Below are positions 1 to 9,941 of a stretch of DNA of 64,000 nt, in pieces. Within the stretch, counting starts at the first letter, position 1. Every line of letters begins with the position of its first letter. The DNA comes from Methyloceanibacter caenitepidi. Lineage in GTDB: Bacteria > Pseudomonadota > Alphaproteobacteria > Rhizobiales > Methyloligellaceae. The stretch covers positions 2,677,400-2,741,399 of the forward strand of contig NZ_AP014648.1 of NCBI RefSeq assembly GCF_000828475.1, written 5' to 3'. Under the pieces are notes generated by a model. It worked only from the letters and a program-made list of their open reading frames with translations, did no database searches and was not told the origin of the DNA. Made by a program: the position numbers and the translations under genes.

Positions 1-3
1 CGA

Positions 4-2052
4 TCAGGCGGCCTGATCGCGCCGGTGGGACAGGACCTGATCGGCCGCTTTGCCCACCAATTCGGCCAAATGATCGTGCCGGGCCTGGAACGTCCCCACG
101 CCCGCCGTCGCCGACCGCAATTCCACGATCAGGGTCTGGATTTCGGCTTCGGGGATATGGGCTTGGACCACGTCCCAGCCCGGCCAGCCCGGTCGGGCGT
201 CGAAGCCGAGAATCTGGCCGCGGTGCGAGGAGACGATGGAGTTGACCCGGGGGGTCGCCTCCGACGGCACCGCGATCTCCACGGCCATGATCGGCTCCAA
301 CAGCACCGGCTGGCACTGCGGCATCCCTTCGGCCATCGCCAGCCGGCCGGCCTGGCGGAACGCCATGTCCGAGCTGTCGACCGAGTGGTAGGAGCCGTCG
401 ACCAGGCACACCGCCACATCCACCACCTGGAAGCCGAGAGGCCCCGTGTTCAGATAGTCGCGCACGCCATGTTCGACGGACGGGATGTAGTTCTTCGGCA
501 CCACGCCGCCGGTAATGGTCTCGGAGAAGGTGAACCCGCTCCCGCGCGGTAGCGGCTTGATATCGAGCACCACATCGCCGAACTGGCCGTGGCCGCCCGA
601 CTGCTTCTTGTGGCGTCCGCGCACCTGTGTCGGCTTGCGGATCGACTCCTTGTAAGGGACCTCCCGCGGATAGGTGGAAGCCGCGGCCCCGTATTTGCGG
701 ATGAGGCGCTCCAGGGCGACGCGCAAGTGCATCTCCCCCTGCCCCCACAGGATCATCTGGCCCATGTCTTGATCGTGGGCGACGGAGATCGACGGATCCT
801 CCTCGACGATCTTGGCAAGACCCGTGGTCAGCTTCACCTCGTCCTTCTTCTCCTTGGCGACCAGCGCCAAGCCGAAAACGGGCTCGGGCATCGCGGCCCG
901 TTCGATCGAGGGGACCGCATTCTTGTCGGTCGACAAGGTGTCACCGGATTGCACGCTCTCGAGCCGCCCGAAGGCGACCGTATCGCCCGGCTTGCCGGGA
1001 CCGCGCTTGACCGGCTCTTGCCCCAAGACGTCGAAGGTGCCGGCGATACGCTCCTCGGCCTCGCCGCCGAAGACCGCGTCCCCGTCAGCGAACGTGCCGG
1101 CGAATATCCGCGCCAGCGACAGCTTGCCCGCATGGGCCGTATGGATGGTCTTCATCACGTACGCGCAGGACGCGGCATCCGCGACGCCCAAACGCGCGGC
1201 CGCGACCTCGACGAACGGCGCCTCGTGGCGAAGGGCCTTGAGAAGCCGGGCAATGCCGTTGCCGTTCTCCGCCGAGCCCAGCAGCACGGGACAGATCACG
1301 CCTTCACGCAGGTCCTCGGCCAAGTCGTCGAAGATCTTGTCGCGCGGCGGCGGCACGTCCTCGAGAAGCTGCTCCATCAGCTCGTCGTCGTAATCGGCAA
1401 GCTGCTCGAGCATCGAGAAGCGCGCCTCCTGCTCCCGGTCGGTGAGAGCGTCGGGGATGTCGACCACCTTGGACGGCGCGTGCTCGCGATAGACGTGGGC
1501 GCGCTCCAGGGCGAGATCGATGAAGCCCGTCACGATGCCGCTCTCCCAGATCGGCACCTGCCGCAGCACCAGCGGCACGGTCGACGCGGGCTGCAGCATC
1601 GGCACGATGTCGCGCACGCGCGTCTCGGCCTTGTCGATCTTGTTCAAGAACAGGAGGTGCGGGATGCCCCGGTCCTCGAGTTGCTTCAGGATGAGCTGCA
1701 AGGCGGGCACCTTCTTCTCGTCCGGCTCGCACACCACGACCGCCGCGTCGCAGGCGCCAAGCACATTGGCGGCATCGGCCTGGAACTCGATCGAGCCCGG
1801 ACAGTCGAGAAATGTGAATGTGTCACCGAGAAATTCGACCGTGGCGGCGTTGAGCTCGACGCTCATGCCGTGATGTCGGGCTTCCTCCGAGGCGTCTCCG
1901 ACCGTGTTGCCGGCGGTCGCCGTACCCTGCCTGTTAATGGCGCCGGTCCGCGCCAGAATGGCTTCTAGAAGTGTTGTCTTACCGCTGAGATAGGGGCCAA
2001 CCAGTGCGATGCAGCGGGCGCTGCGGGCTGGTTGGCCCTGCGCTTGGCCCAT
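4..2052 (-). CDS. Elongation factor G-like translational GTPase
   Basis: About 682 residues with the layout of EF-G. The P-loop GPYLSGKT lies near residue 20, followed by the G3 motif DCPG and the G4 motif NKID; EF-G domains II to V fill the rest. The P-loop differs from the AHIDAGKT of canonical EF-G and matches the EF-G-like/FusA2 group found as a second copy in many Rhizobiales, so it is probably not the main translocase. An in-frame ATG lies six codons upstream, but the sequence GGGAGG sits inside those codons, five bases before the ATG chosen here. The exact role, perhaps stress or ribosome recycling, cannot be read from sequence. Confidence 0.85.
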   Translation of the reverse strand: MGQAQGQPARSARCIALVGPYLSGKTTLLEAILARTGAINRQGTATAGNTVGDASEEARHHGMSVELNAATVEFLGDTFTFLDCPGSIEFQADAANVLGACDAAVVVCEPDEKKVPALQLILKQLEDRGIPHLLFLNKIDKAETRVRDIVPMLQPASTVPLVLRQVPIWESGIVTGFIDLALERAHVYREHAPSKVVDIPDALTDREQEARFSMLEQLADYDDELMEQLLEDVPPPRDKIFDDLAEDLREGVICPVLLGSAENGNGIARLLKALRHEAPFVEVAAARLGVADAASCAYVMKTIHTAHAGKLSLARIFAGTFADGDAVFGGEAEERIAGTFDVLGQEPVKRGPGKPGDTVAFGRLESVQSGDTLSTDKNAVPSIERAAMPEPVFGLALVAKEKKDEVKLTTGLAKIVEEDPSISVAHDQDMGQMILWGQGEMHLRVALERLIRKYGAAASTYPREVPYKESIRKPTQVRGRHKKQSGGHGQFGDVVLDIKPLPRGSGFTFSETITGGVVPKNYIPSVEHGVRDYLNTGPLGFQVVDVAVCLVDGSYHSVDSSDMAFRQAGRLAMAEGMPQCQPVLLEPIMAVEIAVPSEATPRVNSIVSSHRGQILGFDARPGWPGWDVVQAHIPEAEIQTLIVELRSATAGVGTFQARHDHLAELVGKAADQVLSHRRDQAA

Positions 2053-2255
2053 ATCTTCCTCCCTTGGCAAAACGCGCCAGGTGGGCCGATTTTTTCCGGC
2101 CCTTCGTCCTTACGCGAGCCTTTACGACACCATCGTGACAAGGGAAATCGGGTCTGGCAAGAGCCCCGTCTTCAACCCCGGGAAACGGCCCCTCGCCCCT
2201 TCTGATCCGCTAGCTGAGACAGTATGGTGTCGCCGAAAGCTGCCGGGAGTTCCTC

Positions 2256-2807
2256 ATGCGTCTTGCCACCGCCTTCGTACTGTTGAGTGTTCTTTGGTTG
2301 TCGCCCGTTTCGACCGGCCAGGACCGGGCCGCGGCCTTCTCCGCGCCGTCCCAGCCGGGCACGACGCTTGTCCAACGGGCGAAGATCGTGTGCGGCGACA
2401 CGCCGGAAGGATATCGCTGCCGCAGCGAAGGCGGCGCCATCCGGCGCGGGAAGATGCCCGATATTCCGGACACCGGCCAACCGAGCGCGCCGAGCGGCGG
2501 CTCGTCCGGCGGCTTGTGGGGCGGCGGCGGACTGTGGGGCGGCGGATCGCTCTGGGGCGGCAACAAGAACGAAGCCCCGGCAGCCGCGCCATCCACCGGC
2601 GGAGCGGGCAGCGCCGCGGCAGGCGGCTGTCCTCCGAGTTCCGAAATGCTCGGCGGTCACTGCATCCCCTACAAACAAACCTGCAGCCGGGGGCTGGCCG
2701 CGAACGCCGCGCCGCAATCCTGCCGCAGCGCGCAGGAGAAGCTTGTCTGCGATTTCCGCGCCGACGGGCTGAAGGACTGCTGCTGCCGCATCTACAGCCA
2801 GAACTGA
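2256..2807 (+). CDS. Secreted cysteine-rich protein with Gly-Leu-Trp-Gly repeats
   Basis: 183 residues of unknown function. An N-terminal signal peptide (MRLATAFVLLSVLWLSPVST) suggests export to the periplasm or outside. The middle, around residues 80-105, has three GLWGGG-type repeats in a Gly/Ser-rich linker. The C-terminal third has about nine cysteines, ending in a DCCCR motif just before the C terminus, which suggests disulfide bonding. GGGAG lies about six bases before the ATG. It is divergent from the EF-G-like gene and convergent with the glyoxalase-fold gene. I do not recognise the family. Confidence 0.7.
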   Translation: MRLATAFVLLSVLWLSPVSTGQDRAAAFSAPSQPGTTLVQRAKIVCGDTPEGYRCRSEGGAIRRGKMPDIPDTGQPSAPSGGSSGGLWGGGGLWGGGSLWGGNKNEAPAAAPSTGGAGSAAAGGCPPSSEMLGGHCIPYKQTCSRGLAANAAPQSCRSAQEKLVCDFRADGLKDCCCRIYSQN

Positions 2808-2817
2808 CGGACCGCGC

Positions 2818-3231
2818 TTACTCGGAGGCCGCGTGCGGTCCGAGCGGCTGCCCGTACGAGAACTCGACGATGTAGCCGGTGGGGTCCTTGACCCCGCAAA
2901 GATACCCGGTGGGCGGCGCGTACTCGCGCGGCTCCCAGTGCAGACAGCCTTCGTCCCGGGCAAGAGCGGCAATCCGGTCCACCTCTTCTCGCGTCGCGAC
3001 GCCGAATCCGTAATGGGTCATGTCGCCCTCGTCCTGCTCACGCATGGCGCCGCCGCCGAGGAGAACGAGAACGAACCGGTCGCCCGCGCCCGGGCTCGCC
3101 AGCCAGACCACGCGCTTGTCGTCCTCCCCGTGCTCCTTGACGATCTCCATGGCGCAGTAACGCGCATAGAAGTCGATGGACTTTTCGAGGTCGGCCGCCT
3201 GAAGGGCGCAATGTGTAAACGCTACCGTCAT
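2818..3231 (-). CDS. VOC/glyoxalase-superfamily protein
   Basis: 137 residues with the vicinal-oxygen-chelate fold: the opening FTHCALQAADLEKSIDFYARY is typical of lactoylglutathione-lyase-like proteins, and DPTGYIVEFSYG near the end carries the usual C-terminal Glu metal ligand; His near residue 7 would be the first ligand. Such proteins use a divalent metal for isomerisation, dioxygenation or resistance reactions. The substrate is not predictable here. The stop codon lies only ten bases from that of the preceding convergent gene. Confidence 0.8.
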   Translation of the reverse strand: MTVAFTHCALQAADLEKSIDFYARYCAMEIVKEHGEDDKRVVWLASPGAGDRFVLVLLGGGAMREQDEGDMTHYGFGVATREEVDRIAALARDEGCLHWEPREYAPPTGYLCGVKDPTGYIVEFSYGQPLGPHAASE

Positions 3232-3304
3232 CGGACCCTCATTGGATCACAGACTGGGGGCATGGCGTAGGCTTCAAACGCCCGTAGTTTAAGACAGCGC
3301 GATG

Positions 3305-4291
3305 TCACAGATCGATGGTGCCGTAGACATCGATATCATTGGAGCCGTCGGGTTGCGTGGGGCCGCTCGCAGTGCGCTTCCGGCGCGGCGGCTTTGTCCG
3401 GATCCTGTCGAGGATGCGCTCGAACGAGCCGAACAGCCAGTAGTGTCCCATGCCCTCGATGACCTCGAGCCGGCAATTTGGCAGAACGTCCTCGAGACGA
3501 TACGCCGCCTCGGGCGGCACGATCGTGTCTTCACTCCCCTGCCAAATCGTAACCGGTGTCTCCAGCTTGTGCAGGTTCAAGCTCCAAGGACGGCAGTAGA
3601 GGCGCAGATCCTGGACCGCCCCCTCGACCGAACGGCTCAGACCTTCACGCATGCTAGTGCCCAGGGAGTGGCGGAGACCGTACCGATCCAAAATGGCGCG
3701 ATCCGTCTCGGTCGCGTACTGGGTCACCAGATATTCGGCGCTGTGCGGGAACCAGGAGACCATCGAACGCACGCCCTCAAAGTAGACGCGCGCCGCTGCC
3801 TCGGAATGCCCCAGATAGGAGAAGATGAAGTGCTGCAGGCTGGTCATGGAGACGCGCTCGGCATCGGCAACGAGGCCGACCGGAGAAATCAGGGCGACCT
3901 GCTGGATCCGGTCTCGCATCAGGAGCGCCGCCGCCAAGGCATGGGGACCGCCGCCGGAGAAACCGACCAGGAAGAAGCGGTTGATGCCCAGACCGTTCAC
4001 CAAGGCTTGGATATCGTAGGCCGTATCCTTGAGGGTTGCGTGGTAATGCGGATCCGATAGGCCATAGCCGGCCCGGTCGAGCGCAACAATTCTGAACCCC
4101 ATTTTGCGCGCAACGGAGTCCGTGCTTTCGAATAGCATCCGCGACCCCGGCGTGCCGTGCAGCACAACGACCGGCAGCCCCTCGGGCGCTCCGTACTCCG
4201 CAAATCCGATGCGACGTCCCTTTTCCAGCCGCAGCACACATGCCGTGCGGTCAACAACAGTATGGGGTTCGTCCAAGACGCGCTGGTCCAT
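3305..4291 (-). CDS. Alpha/beta-hydrolase fold protein
   Basis: 328 residues. The oxyanion-hole segment VVVLHGTPGSR lies near residue 45, the nucleophile elbow GFSGGG near 110, an acidic residue in GSEDTIVPPE near 260, and the catalytic His in GMGHYWL near 290, so the Ser-Asp-His triad looks complete. The family includes esterases, lipases, haloalkane dehalogenases and epoxide hydrolases; the GTPGSR motif resembles generic esterase-like members. A GTG start is possible 33 codons upstream, but the ATG used here has AAGG about seven bases before it. There is no signal peptide, so it is probably cytoplasmic. Confidence 0.8.
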   Translation of the reverse strand: MDQRVLDEPHTVVDRTACVLRLEKGRRIGFAEYGAPEGLPVVVLHGTPGSRMLFESTDSVARKMGFRIVALDRAGYGLSDPHYHATLKDTAYDIQALVNGLGINRFFLVGFSGGGPHALAAALLMRDRIQQVALISPVGLVADAERVSMTSLQHFIFSYLGHSEAAARVYFEGVRSMVSWFPHSAEYLVTQYATETDRAILDRYGLRHSLGTSMREGLSRSVEGAVQDLRLYCRPWSLNLHKLETPVTIWQGSEDTIVPPEAAYRLEDVLPNCRLEVIEGMGHYWLFGSFERILDRIRTKPPRRKRTASGPTQPDGSNDIDVYGTIDL

Positions 4292-4396
4292 GACCTTACG
4301 GTGTTCGATGTTGACTGGAACTTGGATGCAATGGCTCTGCAGGGTGCGCGGCTCCAAAGGGCCGCAGCCGTCGAAGGCACGGTTGGGCACCCAGCG

Positions 4397-4633
4397 CTAT
4401 TCGCAACCGATCATGATGTCGACGGGGTTGACGATCAACGTGACCGCCTTGCCCTCGTAGAGCTTGAGCGTTTCGAGGGACGCGATCGTCACGCTGACTT
4501 CAACCAACGTATCGCCGGCAATCTGCACGTAAACGATGGCCGTCACGGCCCCTTTGCGGATCTCCATGATCTTACCCGCGAACTGGTTCGCGGTACTGAG
4601 CTTGGAGAACTTCATCCCCGGTTCGTCTGACAT
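4397..4633 (-). CDS. Molbindin-type molybdate-binding protein (Mop/TOBE domain)
   Basis: 78 residues. The pattern KLSTANQFAGKI followed by GAVTAIVYVQI and a C-terminal VNPVDIMIG is the single Mop (TOBE) domain of molbindins, which store or buffer molybdate as oligomers. The ATG is preceded by GAGGTG; a GTG three codons upstream lies too close to that site. It sits directly upstream of the hydrolase gene and may be co-transcribed with it. A molybdopterin enzyme is encoded about 53 kb away (57995-60025), but no direct link is visible. Confidence 0.8.
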   Translation of the reverse strand: MSDEPGMKFSKLSTANQFAGKIMEIRKGAVTAIVYVQIAGDTLVEVSVTIASLETLKLYEGKAVTLIVNPVDIMIGCE

Positions 4634-4679
4634 CGCCCCCACCTCTTCAGTCGTTATTGGTTTTGTTAGCGTCGCGCGC

Positions 4680-6373
<1,694 letters not shown>

Positions 6374-6496
6374 ATGCTAGAAGCCTTGGCACTATGCGTT
6401 TTTCTGCTGGCAACGCTGGGCGTTGTTGCGCGGCAATTGCGGCCGCAGCCCGCGCGCGTCAAGGCTGCGCCGCGGCGGAGCCGGAGGAGCCTCTGA
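6374..6496 (+). CDS. Small single-span membrane protein, translationally coupled to the next gene
   Basis: 40 codons encoding a peptide that begins MLEALALCVFLLATLGVVA, one hydrophobic helix, followed by a strongly basic Arg/Pro/Lys tail that would stay in the cytoplasm. Its TGA overlaps the ATG of the following gene (TGATG at 6494-6498), the classic arrangement for translational coupling. GGGA lies upstream but is not well spaced, so the gene is plausible rather than certain. Function unknown; the coupling suggests it works with the next protein, which also carries one membrane helix. Confidence 0.5.
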   Translation: MLEALALCVFLLATLGVVARQLRPQPARVKAAPRRSRRSL

Positions 6497-7158
6497 TGCA
6501 GAGACTGACCCTGAAGCCGTCCTCTCCGCCCGCACCGCGCCGGCGCATCGCCGCGAAGACGTGCCTGGCCGCATCCGCCGCCCTGGTGGCGATGTTCGCG
6601 GCATCGGGCGTTCGCGACGTCTTTCCCGCCATGAACCAAGACGGTTTCGCACAATCCTTGCGTCAAAGCGCCTGGACCAAGGCCCTGTCCGATGAATCGG
6701 CTGCCGAGGCGTGGCCATGGCAGAACGTTTCGCAGAACATGTCGGCGTTGCCGTCGGCGAAAGTGCGCCGGCTGGGACTGAGCGCGGCCTTGCGCGACAT
6801 GACGGAAACGCCGATCGAGCCTGTCGCGGCCCGCGACTCCAGCCCGTCTCTGACCAGCCAGAAGCCCATCCCTCGCTCTACGCAGGGCGACGTGGCGCTC
6901 GGTGATGTCGGTTCCGGCACGGTTGCCATCGGCGACAGCATCACCTTTACGGCGAACGACGGGGCGACCTGCGTCTATCGCGTCACCGGCCGTCCGGTTG
7001 TGGATCCGCACCTCGGGTCCCGCCAGGCCGAAGGCGCCAGGGACGAAGCCGGATTGTTCGAGTGCAGCCCGCTCGACACCTTCATCATGCGCGCAACGCA
7101 AGGGGCCCAGAAGGCTGCACCTGAGGCGCACCCGCTCGAGCACCAGCGCAAACTTTAG
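6496..7158 (+). CDS. Hypothetical membrane-anchored protein with one N-terminal helix
   Basis: 220 residues. A basic N terminus (about residues 1-18) is followed by one membrane helix in CLAASAALVAMFAASGV, giving an N-in, C-out topology. The body has a beta-rich stretch, GTVAIGDSITFTANDGATC, and two cysteines about 40 residues apart in the C-terminal part. The ATG has GGAGGAG seven bases upstream and overlaps the stop of the 40-aa membrane protein. No family recognised. It converges on the SRPBCC gene. Confidence 0.65.
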   Translation: MQRLTLKPSSPPAPRRRIAAKTCLAASAALVAMFAASGVRDVFPAMNQDGFAQSLRQSAWTKALSDESAAEAWPWQNVSQNMSALPSAKVRRLGLSAALRDMTETPIEPVAARDSSPSLTSQKPIPRSTQGDVALGDVGSGTVAIGDSITFTANDGATCVYRVTGRPVVDPHLGSRQAEGARDEAGLFECSPLDTFIMRATQGAQKAAPEAHPLEHQRKL

Positions 7159-7250
7159 GTCTCTGACGGCAAATAGGCTTTAGCGCGCGCGGCGACGGTA
7201 GACTCCGGTCCGCGCGGCATTCAGTGCTGCCCGGCACATTGCTCGGAACC

Positions 7251-7949
7251 TTAGGGCTGCTGCGTGGGAGCCTCGGCGGCAGGAGCCTCGGCCGCCGGAG
7301 CATCGGGAGCCGGCGTCTGTTCCGGCACCACCGATTCACCGCCTTCAGGCGTTCCGGCCGCGGGGGTCTCCACCGGCGCCACCGGCACGACGGGCGCGGT
7401 CTGCGGGCTTGCTTGCGCCCTTGTGGACTCGACTGTCTGCTTCAGCTTCTCCAGGCCGTCTTCGTAGACCTCGCCGATATAGCCGTCGAGCATCAAGCCC
7501 TTCCAGCGCTTGATTGGGCTGGAGCCGGATTCGAATTCAAACGACCAGGTGACCTTGGATCCGGCGCCATCGGGCACGAGCTCAAAATTGCTCGTCCCCT
7601 GCACGCCTTTCACATCCGCAGCCAGCGTCAGGCTGTGGGGCGGGTCCGATTCGACGATCTGCATGCTGCCGTCGCCCACGGCGGCGACATCGCTATCCCA
7701 CTGCACCTTTGCGCCATTGCCCTCGGGCGGACCCGAATAGGTCATCTTGATATTCTCGTCCTTGACCGCCCACGGCGCCCATTCCTCCTGTCGGCGCAGA
7801 TTGTTCAAGTAGGGATAGATCACGTATTCGGGTGCGTTGATGACGACCGACCGCGTGGCGGTGACATAAGCCGGGAGTCCGAGCGCGACCGCCGAAAGAA
7901 TCAGAACAAGTACACCAAGCCCAAGGATGAGCCGCATCATCGGCGCCAT
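7251..7949 (-). CDS. Membrane-anchored SRPBCC-family protein with Pro/Ala-rich tail
   Basis: 232 residues. An N-terminal transmembrane helix (LILGLGVLVLILSAVALGLP) is followed by a START/Bet v1-like domain: INAPEYVIYPYLNNLRRQEEW is the usual first helix region of SRPBCC polyketide-cyclase-like proteins, and WSFEFESGSSPIKRWKGLM is its C-terminal part. The last 45 residues are Ala/Pro/Glu repeats such as APAAEAPAAEAP, probably disordered. AGGAG stands eight bases before the chosen ATG. The ligand is unknown; these domains bind hydrophobic molecules. Confidence 0.78.
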   Translation of the reverse strand: MAPMMRLILGLGVLVLILSAVALGLPAYVTATRSVVINAPEYVIYPYLNNLRRQEEWAPWAVKDENIKMTYSGPPEGNGAKVQWDSDVAAVGDGSMQIVESDPPHSLTLAADVKGVQGTSNFELVPDGAGSKVTWSFEFESGSSPIKRWKGLMLDGYIGEVYEDGLEKLKQTVESTRAQASPQTAPVVPVAPVETPAAGTPEGGESVVPEQTPAPDAPAAEAPAAEAPTQQP

Positions 7950-8082
7950 ACCTACATCTCCTGTATTCCCGGCGATGAACCCTGCAAACGGCCGCCACTG
8001 TGGCGCGAGCGCCACGGTTCCGCGCTCGCAAAGTCACAGAAAACGATTACAGTTTCAACGTCAACATGAGGGAGGGTTTGAC

Positions 8083-8253
8083 ATGAATCTATCTGCGCCA
8101 ACGACCATGGTCTTCGTCATCTCGATCGTTTTGGCGATTTTGGCGGTGCTCAGCACATTTATGCCGCTGCCGATTATCGGCGAGTACAAGTTTTGGGTCG
8201 CGATTGCGGCCTACGTGATCCTCGCCATCGGCAATATTTTCAGGGGCGTATAG
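8083..8253 (+). CDS. Small two-helix membrane protein
   Basis: 56 residues, with hydrophobic helices around residues 8-27 and 36-53 separated by the short loop PIIGEYK. GGAGGG lies about seven bases before the ATG, and a clear terminator hairpin follows at 8368-8395, so this is a well-formed transcription unit despite its size. I believe similar short proteins are widespread in Rhizobiales, but the function is unknown. Confidence 0.75.
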   Translation: MNLSAPTTMVFVISIVLAILAVLSTFMPLPIIGEYKFWVAIAAYVILAIGNIFRGV

Positions 8254-8367
8254 GTTTCGATCCCGCGCGGCTGGGCCTTGCGGCGGGCAAAGACCGGCCG
8301 CGCACGTGCCCCCTTGGGATGCCGCAACGGCTTGAGAGCGCACGAAACGCGAGGGCGCACAAAATAA

Positions 8368-8395
8368 GAAGGGCCAGCATCGCTGCTGGCCCTTC
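8368..8395. terminator. Bidirectional rho-independent terminator
   Basis: A 12-bp perfect stem (GAAGGGCCAGCA / TGCTGGCCCTTC) with a TCGC loop, followed on the plus strand by GTGTTTTC and preceded by AAAATAA, which gives U's on the minus strand. It separates the 56-aa membrane-protein gene from the convergent H1-like gene. Confidence 0.85.
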
Positions 8396-8416
8396 GTGTT
8401 TTCATCCACAGCCGCT

Positions 8417-9568
8417 CTAGTCGTCGTCCCGCGCCCACGAAGGCCGGTAGGGCATCGGCGTGGGCGTTGGCCCCGGCGTGCTTCCAGGCATTGGTGGCCG
8501 CGGAGGCTGATAGCCGGGTATTGCGCTTCCGGGGCTCACGTGCCGCGGAGGCGTACCGCCGGCGCCTGGCGACGACGGACGTGCCGGCGACGGCGAGGGC
8601 TGAGCCAATGGCGGCCGTTGTGCCGGCTGGGCCACAGGCGGCCTTGGCGCCGGAGACGCGACAGGCTTTGGCGTGGGTGCCACGGTCTTCGGCTCGACCT
8701 TCTTCGTCTCGACCTTCTTCGGGGCGGCCTTCTTCGGGGCGGCCTTTTTCGGGGCGGCTTTCTTCGCAGCCGCCTTTTTCGGCGCCGCTTTCTTCGCGAC
8801 CGTTTTCTTCTTGGCGACGGTCTTCTTGGCCGCCGTCTTCCGGGCCGCTGTCTTTTTCTTCGCAGCCGACTTCTTTACCGCCGGCTTCCTGGCTGCAGTC
8901 TTCTTCTTGGCAGCTGTTCTTTTCTTAGCTGGCGCTTTTCGGGCAGACGCCTTTCGCGCCGATTTCTTGGCTGCGGATTTCTTCGCCGCAGACTTCCGAG
9001 CCGTGCCCCGCCGGGCCGCGCTCTTCCGAGCCGTCGACTTGCGAGCGGTGGACTTGCGCGCAGCAGACTTGCGGGCCGTGGATTTGCGGGCCGTCGATTT
9101 CCGCGCCGCTGTCTTGCGAGCAGCTGTCTTGCGGGCGGGGCTTCTGCGGGCCGCTGTCTTCCGAGCCGCACTCTTACGTGCCGTCGACTTCCGTGCGGTC
9201 TTCCGCGCTGCGGTTTTGCGAGCCGCAGTCTTGCGCGCGGGGCTCTTCCGGGCCGCCGTCTTCCGAGCCGCACTCTTACGTGCCGTCGACTTCCGAGCGG
9301 TCTTCCGTGCTGCCGTCTTACGAGCAGCGGTCTTGCGCGCCGGGCTTTTCCGAGCCGCCGTCTTCCGGGCCGTGCTCTTCCGCGCCGTCGATTTGCGCGC
9401 CGTCTTACGAGCGGCAGTCTTACGCGCGGTCGTCTTGCGGGCAGCCGTCTTCCGGGCTGCCGTCTTGCGCGCGGCCGGCCGACGCGCCGCCGTTCGCCGT
9501 GCCGCCGTCCGGCGGGCTGGTGTCTTCTTACTCGCTGTACGTTTCTTCCCAGTTGTTCTCGTAGCCAT
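8417..9568 (-). CDS. Histone H1-like / AlgP-like lysine-alanine-rich DNA-binding protein
   Basis: 383 residues. From about residue 15 to 290 the chain is almost entirely tetra- and pentapeptide units such as KTAARK, KSTARK and KKAAPK, the composition of eukaryotic H1 tails, Bordetella BpH1 and Pseudomonas AlgP. The last 80 residues are Pro-rich (PVASPAPRPPVAQPAQ). Such proteins bind DNA non-specifically and compact or regulate the nucleoid. GGAGC precedes the ATG; an in-frame start 15 codons earlier has no ribosome site. The coding DNA contains a 102-bp repeat, so the copy number probably varies between strains. Confidence 0.85.
   Translation of the reverse strand: MATRTTGKKRTASKKTPARRTAARRTAARRPAARKTAARKTAARKTTARKTAARKTARKSTARKSTARKTAARKSPARKTAARKTAARKTARKSTARKSAARKTAARKSPARKTAARKTAARKTARKSTARKSAARKTAARRSPARKTAARKTAARKSTARKSTARKSAARKSTARKSTARKSAARRGTARKSAAKKSAAKKSARKASARKAPAKKRTAAKKKTAARKPAVKKSAAKKKTAARKTAAKKTVAKKKTVAKKAAPKKAAAKKAAPKKAAPKKAAPKKVETKKVEPKTVAPTPKPVASPAPRPPVAQPAQRPPLAQPSPSPARPSSPGAGGTPPRHVSPGSAIPGYQPPRPPMPGSTPGPTPTPMPYRPSWARDDD
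9161..9466. repeat. 102-bp direct repeat inside the H1-like gene, about three copies
   Basis: Copies begin at 9161, 9263 and 9365. The first two share a 33-base identical opening around CTCTTACGTGCCGTCGACTT; the third is more diverged. Each encodes 34 residues with the order KSAARKTAARKSPARK then KTAARKTAARKTARKSTAR. The repeat stays in frame, so unequal recombination would change protein length without breaking it. Confidence 0.8.
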
Positions 9569-9941
9569 TGGTTTGCTCCGATGCTGTTTGGTGTCGCTCA
9601 GCGACCCGTTCACGAGGACGCGTACTCCAGATTACGCTTCACTAGTGCTCCAGGCTTGCCGCACCACATGGCAAGTGAACTCTTTTTATTTGGTATACGC
9701 ACATATAATGCGCATTGTGGCAATTCAACAGATCACACCGTTGAACTGCAACACGCGAATCTTTCACAGCGCGCTTCACAATACAGCCGTTCGTGCCTCA
9801 CGGTCATCAACCGATTCGCCTTGTCCGTAGAAAGCGCCGCGTTCTTATTGCAGTGCGGGACGTCCTCAAAACCCCTGCGCCGACCGGTTGAACCGTACAC
9901 GGCTTTTCCTGCGCACGCTCCAACCGGCGCACGCCATGGCC
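9569..9941. other. Intergenic region, promoter of the H1-like gene
   Basis: About 370 bases, less GC-rich than the flanks (for example around 9680-9720). It lies upstream of the leftward H1-like gene and downstream of the leftward DUF4239 gene. No supported coding frame, RNA or clear hairpin was found. Confidence 0.5.

Noticed and set aside
589..1968. Long rightward frame opposite the EF-G-like gene
   Set aside because: It is antisense to a well-supported GTPase and its composition is that of the mirrored GC-rich codons; no ribosome site or family resemblance.
8673..9830. Apparent pentapeptide-repeat protein (AAFFG, AAVLR units) on the plus strand
   Set aside because: It is the exact antisense of the lysine/alanine repeats of the H1-like gene. 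The minus strand has the start, the ribosome site and the biologically sensible composition.
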